From: Candidatus Magasanikbacteria bacterium RIFOXYC2_FULL_42_28
GTDB taxonomy: Bacteria; Patescibacteriota; Patescibacteriia; Magasanikbacterales; GWA2-37-8
NCBI GenBank assembly: GCA_001784435.1
Contig: MFQZ01000007.1
Span: forward strand, 137 to 43,138
Direction: 5' to 3'
Length of the DNA stretch: 43,002 nt
Both the position numbers and the translations under genes were made by a program. Below, piece by piece: positions 35,053-43,002 of the stretch (the stretch's first letter is position 1; each line of letters begins with the position of its first letter). The notes beneath the pieces are model-generated. The model was given only the letters and a program-made list of their open reading frames with translations. It had not been told where the DNA came from and did no database searches.

Positions 35053-36427
35053 ATATCATCTCAACACTTTTTGGCACCTCGGCCGGCATTGGTTTATGAA
35101 GACGGCTAAAACTGCGTTTGAAAACAAAATAAGTTATCGCCGTTGCTAAAATATCCGTAACCGGAAAAGACGCGTACAAACCATTTAAGCCAAAAAACAA
35201 CGGCAAAATTAACATTAAAGGAATTAAAAATATCACTTGGCGTAAAGTGGACAAAAACAACGCTTCGCCCGCTGATCCAATCGCTTGATAAAAAGCGCCG
35301 GCGACCAATTGAAACCCAAGTAGCGGATAGGCCAGCACAAACACCCGCATTAAATTTTTGCCAGCCGATAATAATTCCGGGTCGCTGGAAAAAATACCCA
35401 ACAGTTGCGTGGGAAATAAAATCATTATCACAAAAGCCACGACGGAAATAATTGTGCTCACTTTAATTGTCAAGCGCGTTACTTCTTTTACTCGCGCCAA
35501 ATTACCCGCGCCATAATTCATCCCGGCAATCGGTTGCATCCCTTGGAGCACGCCAAAAATCGGCATAAACACTAACATCGTCAATCGCAAAATTATTCCA
35601 AACGCGGCAATGGCAATTTCCGTCGCGTAACGCACGAGCGAGATATTCAACACCACCATCATCACCGAACTCGAGGCCTGACGAGCAAAGGCCGACGCGC
35701 CGATATACAGCCCTTCTTTTAAAAGCGCGGGCTTGAATTTAAAATCCGCAATCTTCATTTCCAAATGCCGTCCTCTACCAAAAATACACCACCCCACATA
35801 AATACTGCCGATAAACCAAGAAATAAAAGTCGCCCAGGCCACGCCGGCAATACCCCAATGAAACCAAAAAACAAAAATCGGATCCAAAATTAAATTTATT
35901 ACCGCGCCAATTACCATCCCAATCATCGCTCGCTTGGCATCGCCAAAAGCGCGCACAATCGCGTTACCACCCGAAGCCACTACAAAAAATATTGTGCCGA
36001 GCATCACAATCCAAGCATACTCATAAGCAAAAAGAAGGATATCAGGCGTCGCGCCAAAAATTACCAAAAGGGGCCGTAACCAAATCAAAATTAAAATAAT
36101 TAACGGCACACTCACAGAAACACTCACCGAAACATAATTTCCCAAGGCCTCTTGCGCCCGCCGATAATTTTTCTCTCCGAGCGAACGCGAAATAATAGAA
36201 GCAAATCCCAAACCAACGGACTGGGCAAACGCGCCCACGATCATAATTAATGGCAACGACACCGCCACGCCCGCGAGAGCCAAAGTCCCCACGCCCCGTC
36301 CCACAAAAATTGTATCGGCCAAATTATATAACGTAATCACAAACATCCCCACCACAGCGGGCAAAGATTGCTTCCAAAGCAATCTGGGAATAGGTTCTTC
36401 TAAAAATTGTTTTTCTTGCGGACGCAT
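35051..36427 (-). CDS. MATE-family efflux transporter
   Basis: 458 aa; LYNLADTIFVGRGVGTLALAGVAVSLPL, GMNYGAGNLARV, PLLGFQLVAGAFYQAIG. Confidence 0.93.
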   Translation of the reverse strand: MRPQEKQFLEEPIPRLLWKQSLPAVVGMFVITLYNLADTIFVGRGVGTLALAGVAVSLPLIMIVGAFAQSVGLGFASIISRSLGEKNYRRAQEALGNYVSVSVSVSVPLIILILIWLRPLLVIFGATPDILLFAYEYAWIVMLGTIFFVVASGGNAIVRAFGDAKRAMIGMVIGAVINLILDPIFVFWFHWGIAGVAWATFISWFIGSIYVGWCIFGRGRHLEMKIADFKFKPALLKEGLYIGASAFARQASSSVMMVVLNISLVRYATEIAIAAFGIILRLTMLVFMPIFGVLQGMQPIAGMNYGAGNLARVKEVTRLTIKVSTIISVVAFVIMILFPTQLLGIFSSDPELLSAGKNLMRVFVLAYPLLGFQLVAGAFYQAIGSAGEALFLSTLRQVIFLIPLMLILPLFFGLNGLYASFPVTDILATAITYFVFKRSFSRLHKPMPAEVPKSVEMI

Positions 36428-36476
36428 AATTTTATTTTATTATGCCAGTATATCACAAAAATAACCAAAACAAAAA

Positions 36477-36498
36477 CCCCCAATTACGGGGGCTTTGA
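36477..36498 (-). terminator. Terminator of a small transcript
   Basis: Reverse strand GCCCCCGTAATTGGGGGTTTTTGTTTT. Confidence 0.65.
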
Positions 36499-36542
36499 AC
36501 GCAAAACTTAGGTTTCAACCTTAGTTCCACTATAGACCGCTA

Positions 36543-36638
36543 TTAAGCAGTTGCTTCGTCAGAAGCGGCTGGGGCGTCGGTGGTAGGTTCAGCCGCCGGA
36601 GTGGCAGTTGTATCTTCACCATCAAAATTGGTAATCAT
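36543..36638 (-). CDS. Candidate acidic microprotein MITNFDGEDTTATPAAEPTTDAPAASDEATA
   Basis: 31-codon ORF in a ~220 nt unit with consensus promoter and downstream terminator. Confidence 0.5.
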   Translation of the reverse strand: MITNFDGEDTTATPAAEPTTDAPAASDEATA

Positions 36639-36697
36639 AAGATTACAAGATTATGAATTAGCGCCTGCCAACTAGTGGTAGTTGACATAACCTATAT

Positions 36698-36726
36698 AGT
36701 ATAGCACATTTTGACTATTTTGTCAA
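36698..36726 (-). promoter_or_regulatory. Consensus promoter TTGACA-17-TATACT
   Basis: Reverse strand -35 36721-36726, -10 36698-36703. Confidence 0.8.
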
Positions 36727-36757
36727 GGGTTTGGCTAAATTAAGCGGAAAATTAGGA

Positions 36758-39364
36758 TCATTTCGCCAGCTTTATCTGCCGACTTCTAAAAAACCACTTG
36801 GCAATCTCAATCAAGACAATGTTCAGTAAACCGACCAGCGCGACACCCACCACCCAACTGAAAGGCAATGCCACCGTGTTGAAAACCGCTTGTAGTCCTG
36901 GTAAATAGATAGCCACGGCCATCAGGACAAGGCCGACGAGAATTCCGCCGTTAAGGTAATGATTGGAAAAGAGCGGATACGAAAGAATGCTTCGGTCTAA
37001 ACTGCGTACCGACAGTGCGACCAGTAAGGTGTAAGTGCCAAAAGAAGCGAAGATAAAAGTGCGGACGATCGCCTCATCATAGCCGAGTTGCGTCAAAAAA
37101 TAATAAAGAACAAAAAGCAGGGCGCTGGTGGAAAGACCAACGACCAGAATCAAAAATTTCATGACTGGATCAAAAAGTTTTATCTGACCGCGTTTTAATG
37201 GTTGGTGTTTAAGACCATCCGGCTCTTGTTCAAACGCGTATGAAATCGCCGGAAAACTATCGGCAAAAAAATTAACCCAAAGAATCTGGAGCGGATTGAG
37301 AGGCAAAGGCAAACCGGTCAAAAGCGAACCGCCAATAAGAATGAGCCCATCCGCGACGTTGGAAAGAAGATAAACGAGCACTTTGCGAATATTACCAAGA
37401 ATCTGCCGACCTTCTTCAATCGCCGCAACAATGGTTTCAAAATTATCATCCAGAAGCACCAAATCAGCCACGCTCTGCGCCACCTCTGTGCCCGAACCCA
37501 TCGCAATACCCACATCCGCTTGCTTGATACTCGGCGCGTCATTCACGCCATCGCCCGTCATCGCCACCACTTCGCCCATTGCTTGATAAAGTTTGGCAAT
37601 GCGCAATTTGTCAAACGGCGTCACGCGAGCAATAACCACTAGCCCCGGCAAACGCGCGCGCAATTCCACTTCCGATAGTTGCGCGAGTTCGGACGCGTCT
37701 AGCACCGACTGCTTATCAATTTTCATGCCGATCTCTTTGGCCACGGCCATAGCGGTCCCGCGATGATCACCGGTCATAATCACGGTCTTAACACCGGCCT
37801 CCCGCACTCGGTCAATCGCGTGTTTAATGCCGGGCCGAATTGGATCACGAAAAGTAATCAAACCATTCCACGACAAACCGGTCAAAGAAACATCTTTAGC
37901 AATAGAAAAATTTTCCGTGTGGGCAATCTCTTTGGTGGCGACACCAAGCACGCGTTCTCCGGAAAGCGCGAGCGTGTCAATCTGCTCTATCAGCGCGTCC
38001 TTTTCTTTGGCGCCAAACGAAGAATGATTTAATAAAATATCAGGCGCGCCGAAAAATACCAACAAATGCTTGCCCGATTCTTTTACCAAAGATACGGAGA
38101 ATTTCTGCACGGCGTTAAACGGCCTATTTTGAAGCACATGCTCTTTGGCGGTAATCTCGGCCAACGCCAGCCCGCGCATACCGGCCGACCGCACGAGAGC
38201 CGTTTCCATAATTCGGCCATTCATCCGCCACGACTCCGGATCATCGGTCGGATTTTCAATGAGCACATCCGCGTTAATCAAAGCCCGCGCCAATAACTTC
38301 TCTTCGTTAATCTCAAACGGAATAAGTTTGGACAGCATCATTTTCGCCATTGTCAAAGTTCCGGTTTTATCAGTCAAAATAACAGTGGTACTGCCGAGCG
38401 CCTCGGCCGCGACCAATTTTCTCACCACCCCTTTGCGCTTGGCCATCCGCTCCACTCCAACCGCGAGAATAACGGTCATTGATATTGGCAAGCCCTCGGG
38501 AATAGCCGACACCGCTATCGCGACGGCGGTAAGAAACATATCAAAAGGAGAATACCCGACCAAAATACCAATCCCAAAAACCACAACCGTCAATGCTCCC
38601 AGAGCAATACTGGAATAGATACTTAAATTAATAATGGCTTTTTGCAGTGGTGTTTTTTCATTTTCCGAAGTGGCGATAAGCGTGGCAATCTGACCGAGCT
38701 CGGTGCTGGAATCAGTACGGCAGACAATCGCCGCGCCCACCCCTTGGGTAACCAATGTGCCGGCAAAAATCATTGAGTCCTGATCCGAAAGTCCGGCCAA
38801 TTCCGGCGAAATATCGATTGATTTTGAAACCGGCAATGATTCACCGGTAAGCACGGCTTCGTCCACCTGAAAATCATTAACAAACAGCACGCGCGCGTCC
38901 GCCGGCACCCGATCGCCCTGCGCCAAACGAATAATATCACCGGGCACTAACTCTTCGGCGTCAATCTCTCGCTCTTTACCAGCACGGATAACTCGCGCCC
39001 GTTGTTTAAGATAAGTCTTTAATTCCGAAAGCGCGCGCTCCGCCTTATTCTCCTGATAAAATCCCAAAGCGGAATTGACAATAACGGCCACGAAAATAAA
39101 AACGGCATCACGATAATGTGAAATAGCCAAAGTAACAATTCCGGCCACAATCAAAACCAAAATCAAAGGACTCTTTAACTGATTAAGAAATATTTTCAAT
39201 CCGGCCGATTTTTTGGAAGCGCTAATGGTATTTTTTCCAAAAGTCAAAAGCCGGTCTTGGACATCTTGCTCGGATAATCCTTTTTTTATATCGGTCGCGA
39301 ATAACTCGGCTGTTTCGTCAAATGATAAATGCCAAAATTTTTTAGTTTGGATGTTAGAATTCAT
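36758..39364 (-). CDS. Cation-transporting P-type ATPase (Ca2+-type)
   Basis: 868 aa; DKTGTLT, TGESLPVSKS, VAMTGDGVNDAPSIKQADVGIAMG. Confidence 0.94.
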   Translation of the reverse strand: MNSNIQTKKFWHLSFDETAELFATDIKKGLSEQDVQDRLLTFGKNTISASKKSAGLKIFLNQLKSPLILVLIVAGIVTLAISHYRDAVFIFVAVIVNSALGFYQENKAERALSELKTYLKQRARVIRAGKEREIDAEELVPGDIIRLAQGDRVPADARVLFVNDFQVDEAVLTGESLPVSKSIDISPELAGLSDQDSMIFAGTLVTQGVGAAIVCRTDSSTELGQIATLIATSENEKTPLQKAIINLSIYSSIALGALTVVVFGIGILVGYSPFDMFLTAVAIAVSAIPEGLPISMTVILAVGVERMAKRKGVVRKLVAAEALGSTTVILTDKTGTLTMAKMMLSKLIPFEINEEKLLARALINADVLIENPTDDPESWRMNGRIMETALVRSAGMRGLALAEITAKEHVLQNRPFNAVQKFSVSLVKESGKHLLVFFGAPDILLNHSSFGAKEKDALIEQIDTLALSGERVLGVATKEIAHTENFSIAKDVSLTGLSWNGLITFRDPIRPGIKHAIDRVREAGVKTVIMTGDHRGTAMAVAKEIGMKIDKQSVLDASELAQLSEVELRARLPGLVVIARVTPFDKLRIAKLYQAMGEVVAMTGDGVNDAPSIKQADVGIAMGSGTEVAQSVADLVLLDDNFETIVAAIEEGRQILGNIRKVLVYLLSNVADGLILIGGSLLTGLPLPLNPLQILWVNFFADSFPAISYAFEQEPDGLKHQPLKRGQIKLFDPVMKFLILVVGLSTSALLFVLYYFLTQLGYDEAIVRTFIFASFGTYTLLVALSVRSLDRSILSYPLFSNHYLNGGILVGLVLMAVAIYLPGLQAVFNTVALPFSWVVGVALVGLLNIVLIEIAKWFFRSRQIKLAK

Positions 39365-39436
39365 AGAGCTTGCGCTTAAACCACAAACGCTCGGGGTTGT
39401 CTTTTAGGTAGGCGAGGTATTGTTTGAGCATATGTT

Positions 39437-39730
39437 TTATTTATGTTTTAATAATTTCTCGGCCGGAGATAGACCATTAAGGGCTTGGTGCGGAAAATAA
39501 TTCCAGGCGTCGCTAACCAGCTCAAGTATATTCTCCAATTCCGAAGCACCACCACCGCGGTCAAACATGGCCACGACTTTCATCATATCGTCGCTATCCT
39601 CTTCGTGAAAAATGGCGTCTTTAACATGCTGTAACGAAAAATCACTTTCGGTTTCTTTAAGCATATCTACGAGCTCCCGCTCGATCTCTTTTCGGCGTTC
39701 TATAATTTGTTGTTTTGATTCGGTTGACAT
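39437..39730 (-). CDS. Hypothetical protein
   Basis: MSTESKQQIIERRKEIERELVDMLKETE...SDAWNYFPHQALNGLSPAEKLLKHK; start chosen at an internal Met. Confidence 0.5.
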   Translation of the reverse strand: MSTESKQQIIERRKEIERELVDMLKETESDFSLQHVKDAIFHEEDSDDMMKVVAMFDRGGGASELENILELVSDAWNYFPHQALNGLSPAEKLLKHK

Positions 39731-39882
39731 AAATTTATTTCCCTGATTTTTTCCGATTATCGTCTTTGCACAACAATAGTATCCTGTTGTGTGGCGATTT
39801 CCTTTTGCATAATTTGTAAATTTGTTAAATTTGTCATTTTCTGGCCGGCCGGCAAATGGCATATGGCACTTTTTGCCCAGTT

Positions 39883-41373
39883 TTAGAGGATAGATTGATC
39901 ATGTTTTTTGCCATTTTCAACACCCCCTGCAAATGCGGTATCTACCTTTTTGGGAATATCTACACCGACTTTTTTGTAGTAAACTAAACCCTTGAAACCG
40001 CTATCTATTTTCTGTAACAGCCCTTTGTCTGTCCAGACCTTAAAATATCGAGACATTTTTATAGTATCGGTAATTCCAGTAATATCTCGAGCTTGTTTGT
40101 TATTAATTCTATAATTATTATCAAGATATTTGCTTACGGTATCCCAATATTCAATTCTCTGCAAATTCAATAAAACAAGTAAAACAGAATTTGGTCTTAT
40201 TGTTGGTGGTACAAATAATGGTTCATAGAGGTTTTGTTCTTTCATTACTTTATACATACGATCGACACCTTCGCCAATATCAAGATTAGGTGCCGACTGA
40301 AAACGATTGAGTGTTCTTAAAATTATCGGATTACGAGCAAATCTTTCTGATCGTATGTTGGTAGTTGTAATATGGCCAGGATATGTACCAGGACTCTCAA
40401 TTTCTACACGGTCATCAAATAATCTAACCTGAATATCGTCCTGCACAAAATAATTACGATGAATGACAGCATTGGTTATTGCTTCTTGATAAGCCCATTC
40501 CGGAACCATAAAAGTAGGATTAAAAGATGCACCAGATAATTTGGGAGGAGATTTTTTTACAATCTCCTCTCTAAAATACGCTACGGCTTTTTCAATTTGC
40601 TTTAACAGGGGGCCTTCAATAGTGAATGGTCGTGATACAAAATTTGGTTTTCCAGAGAAAGACGGACTTGTTCCATAATAATGTGATATCTTTATCCCAC
40701 ATTTATTTTTTAATAAAACGGATGGGTTTTTGCTAAACAACAAAGCCCCTGCTTTTGTTAATTCATATTTACCAGACTGTTGTAATGCCAAGCCGTTATC
40801 TTTTAAAAATTGCCAATTATCAACACCTTCACTTGATGTATCTTTTTTATATTGATTTAATAATTCGTTATCAAGATCGTCTAATTCATAAACCCCAGAT
40901 TTTTCATTCTCAAATTTTATAGAACCTTTTTCATACTTAAGACGCATTATTTCTGTTGATCCGATTTTTGTATTTTGGCATCCTTTTCTTACAAAAGTAT
41001 TTCCTCTTTTTAAGGAATGGACATCATCTCCTTTTTTAATATTAATAACCATTAACTTATCAGCTTGTCCAGATACATTGATAATGTCTAACTCGAATTT
41101 ACTCCAAAGCATTAATGGCGGATCTATCTCCTTATCAATAAGTCTTAAAAAGTCAGAAGCATTGTCAGGTTTTTCGCTTATACCAATTAATCTTTTTTCG
41201 CCCTGAGCCTTTGCAGGATCTTCCAAGCCAATTACAATAAAACCACCTTCGGTATTCGCAAAAGCTATGGCTGTTTCTAATAGTTTGGAGGGATCAATGG
41301 CGACTCTTTTGCATTCAAAAGATTGCCATTCTTGCATCTCTAAAAATAATTTTACAATTTCTTTATCTTCCAT
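39883..41373 (-). CDS. AlbA_2 (Schlafen-like) ATP-binding / HTH protein
   Basis: 496 aa; ESFECKRVA..ETAIAFANTEGGFIVIGLEDP, PEWAYQEAITNAVIHRNYFVQDDIQVRLFDDRVEIESPG. Confidence 0.85.
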   Translation of the reverse strand: MEDKEIVKLFLEMQEWQSFECKRVAIDPSKLLETAIAFANTEGGFIVIGLEDPAKAQGEKRLIGISEKPDNASDFLRLIDKEIDPPLMLWSKFELDIINVSGQADKLMVINIKKGDDVHSLKRGNTFVRKGCQNTKIGSTEIMRLKYEKGSIKFENEKSGVYELDDLDNELLNQYKKDTSSEGVDNWQFLKDNGLALQQSGKYELTKAGALLFSKNPSVLLKNKCGIKISHYYGTSPSFSGKPNFVSRPFTIEGPLLKQIEKAVAYFREEIVKKSPPKLSGASFNPTFMVPEWAYQEAITNAVIHRNYFVQDDIQVRLFDDRVEIESPGTYPGHITTTNIRSERFARNPIILRTLNRFQSAPNLDIGEGVDRMYKVMKEQNLYEPLFVPPTIRPNSVLLVLLNLQRIEYWDTVSKYLDNNYRINNKQARDITGITDTIKMSRYFKVWTDKGLLQKIDSGFKGLVYYKKVGVDIPKKVDTAFAGGVENGKKHDQSIL

Positions 41374-41377
41374 ATAG

Positions 41378-41581
41378 TTATTTTTTAGTTTTAGGTTTTG
41401 GTTTTGTAATATTACTCGACTCGTCCAAAAATGCGTTCAGATCTGATTGCCTAATCCGCCAAGTACCAAGTTTGGATGCCTTAAGCCGTCCGGATTCAAT
41501 ATAGCGGTTTACGGTTCTGGTATGTACTCTTAATATTTTGGCGATTTCGGTTATTGTAAAAAGTTTTTCAATGTCATTCAT
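41378..41581 (-). CDS. Excisionase-type (HTH_17) DNA-binding protein
   Basis: 67 aa; LFTITEIAKILRVHTRTVNRYIESGRLKASKLGTWRIRQSDLNAFLDE. Confidence 0.88.
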   Translation of the reverse strand: MNDIEKLFTITEIAKILRVHTRTVNRYIESGRLKASKLGTWRIRQSDLNAFLDESSNITKPKPKTKK

Positions 41582-41639
41582 AAAATATTATTTAACTTTT
41601 AGACCTTGATACCATTTTACTCTTTATGATTTGTATTGT

Positions 41640-41657
41640 CAAAATTACGCAATTTTG
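41640..41657. promoter_or_regulatory. Inverted repeat CAAAATT-ACGC-AATTTTG upstream of the HTH_17 gene
   Basis: Overlaps the -35 side of reverse-strand TTGACA-17-TAAAAT. Confidence 0.55.
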
Positions 41658-41851
41658 TCATAATAGACTTATAATGACAAACTACTGCTTTTGTCCTTAT
41701 TATTTTTGAACACCCAGATAAATGGCGATAAAACCGTGATTTCGTATCAAAAACCCTTTCAAATGATCTTTGACCGAGTATCCAATATAACTCACAAAAA
41801 AGCCCGTAGATAAAGAGAAAAGCAGAGCTTTTGGCTCTGCTCATCCCATAT

Positions 41852-42034
41852 GGCTCCGCGAGACTAGGCGCTTCGCTATTCGAAGTCGTCGCTTCGCTCC
41901 TCCCACGAAAACCTTGCGCCACCGCTGAAGCTTTGGCGACACGCGGTCGGGTTTTCGTGAACTTTCCTCCGCATGTGAAAACTCCTCCGCCAAAGGCGAA
42001 CAGGCTGTTTTCACCCTTTCCCGTTCGAATCCAG
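41852..42034 (-). repeat. Partial tRNA-Asn 3' end with nested hairpin element beta (larger copy)
   Basis: GGCTCCGCGAGACTAGG-cgcttcgct-ATTCGAA-gtcgtcgcttcgct-...ACGAAAACC...GGGTTTTCGTGAACTTTCCTC...GTTTTCaCCCTTTCCCGTTCGAATCC; collinear with 25773-25895. Confidence 0.7.
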
Positions 42035-42087
42035 ATTCCAAAACAATAAAATAAATACCCGCTAAAAAGCTGGTATTTATTTTATGG

Positions 42088-42135
42088 CTCCGGGACTAGG
42101 ATTTACCCCTACGCTACGCTTCGGGGCATAAACTT
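42088..42135 (-). repeat. Partial tRNA-Asn 3' end (42088-42103) followed by element alpha (42104-42135)
   Basis: CTCCGGGACTAGGATT repeated at 42197-42212; alpha = TACCCCTACGCTACGCTTCGGGGCATAAACTT, 30/32 identical to 24180-24211. Confidence 0.82.
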
Positions 42136-42155
42136 CTCATCCTTTGCCACAGAAT

Positions 42156-42195
42156 ATAATTAAAAAATAGGACAAAAGTCCTATTTTTTAATTAT
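42156..42195. repeat. 18-bp perfect inverted repeat abutting the tRNA-Asn 3' end
   Basis: ATAATTAAAAAATAGGAC-AAAA-GTCCTATTTTTTAATTAT. Confidence 0.85.
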
Positions 42196-42196
42196 G

Positions 42197-42268
42197 CTCC
42201 GGGACTAGGATTCGAACCTAGGATATCCACGTTAACAGCGTGGCGTTGTACCACTCAACTATCCCGGA
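42197..42268 (-). tRNA. tRNA-Asn(GTT)
   Basis: Reverse strand TCCGGGATAGTTGAGTGGTACAACGCCACGCTGTTAACGTGGATATCCTAGGTTCGAATCCTAGTCCCGGAG; loop CTGTTAA. Confidence 0.93.
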
Positions 42269-42521
42269 ATTGGTACGCTTCATTCTGATTATTCCGGCTA
42301 TTAAGTGAAAAACTACTCTCCGCCCAAAGCGGATCAGCCTCGGGCTGAAACTATCCCGGAATTAAAAACCCGCCTCTTCGGCGGATTTAATTTTGTAATA
42401 TTAAATTCACCGGCTAAACAAGCGGATTATTATTGTTATTATTATTGGCAACAATAGTAGTGAATTTCTTCATATATAACGATATTATAACACATTTTGA
42501 CGGTTTTGTCAATACACTTAT

Positions 42522-43002
42522 TTATCTAATACACGCGCCATTTAGACAACCCTTAGAACAATTCACTCGCCGTTTATTAAGCGTACGACCACTGCAATTA
42601 AATTCTAATAATCCATCGCGGATTAAGCCGGCATCAGTATTTTCAATAATATCACCTTCGCAAATATCACTAAATGTTGTTAAAAAGGCCGGGGCACCGC
42701 CGATAACGCTGTACAAAGAATTACTGCCGGCAATATAAACATCATCCTCGTTTTCCTTGTCCGCGCTATCGCAATAATTAGTGGTACTCTCGCTACCTCT
42801 ACTCACACACAACCCATTGGCGCAGGTCTGACCAGTTGGACATGCTACCGAAGTTTCATCGGCTCCTCCGAGAGAAACGTTACACGAAAATTCATCAACC
42901 GCCCCCGATAAACAACTATCCACATTAACCGAAGTGGCGCCAGTAGCATTATTAGTTACCACAGTCATACCAACAAAACCGACATCAACTCCATAATCAT
43001 TA
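42522..43002 (-). CDS. Partial Cys-rich extracellular protein (runs off the window edge)
   Basis: Frame stays open upstream of the listed Met (DYGVDVGFVGM...); CPTGQTCANGLC and CSKGCLNGACIR motifs. Confidence 0.6.
   Translation of the reverse strand, partial: NDYGVDVGFVGMTVVTNNATGATSVNVDSCLSGAVDEFSCNVSLGGADETSVACPTGQTCANGLCVSRGSESTTNYCDSADKENEDDVYIAGSNSLYSVIGGAPAFLTTFSDICEGDIIENTDAGLIRDGLLEFNCSGRTLNKRRVNCSKGCLNGACIR

Noticed and set aside
39437-39862. Transposase remnant suggested by NYFPHQALNGLSPAE
   Set aside because: The tail resembles IS integrase C-termini, but the rest of the small protein does not; annotated as hypothetical.
41831-42049. ORFs 41831..42049, 41841..42041 and 41617..41922
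   Set aside because: Lie in tRNA-derived repeats or promoter region; no protein-like features.
1-43002. CRISPR arrays, rRNA genes, prophage modules or autonomous transposons
   Set aside because: No regularly spaced direct repeats, no rRNA signatures and no integrase, transposase or phage structural genes were seen.

Overview
This 43 kb window looks like a chromosomal segment of a Patescibacteria/CPR-type bacterium. That assignment is inferred from gene content, small genes, Gmad2, lamin-tail and 'KPVIYLYP' proteins, and AT-rich intergenic regions; no search was run. Ordinary content includes MgtC, O-antigen ligase, AhcY, two Ca/Na exchangers, a PfkB kinase, RecQ, EngB, BipA/TypA, a MATE transporter, a P-type ATPase and five ordinary tRNA genes. 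The main points of interest are: (1) a tRNA-Phe(GAA) gene interrupted after U33 by a ~286 nt group I intron with no ORF. (2) A complete, tightly overlapping his operon in enterobacterial order (G-D-C-B-H-A-F-IE), with hisA and hisF fused into one ORF, HisB split into two genes, and HisG lacking a regulatory domain. (3) A candidate transcription attenuator upstream of that operon: a 17-aa leader ORF with tandem His codons, mutually exclusive RNA pairings and an intrinsic terminator. A TrpR/YerC-like gene and a 16-bp perfect palindrome lie next to it. (4) Duplicated tRNA 3' ends downstream of tRNA-Ser(CGA), tRNA-Ser(TGA) and tRNA-Asn that carry nested hairpin elements. These include a 32-bp element with 30/32 identity inserted at the same T-loop position in Ser and Asn remnants. 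Related GC-rich palindromes also occur inside the intron, a pseudo-tRNA anticodon loop, a 5' leader and, in frame, inside coding genes. (5) Two candidate microprotein genes with good promoter and/or terminator signals.
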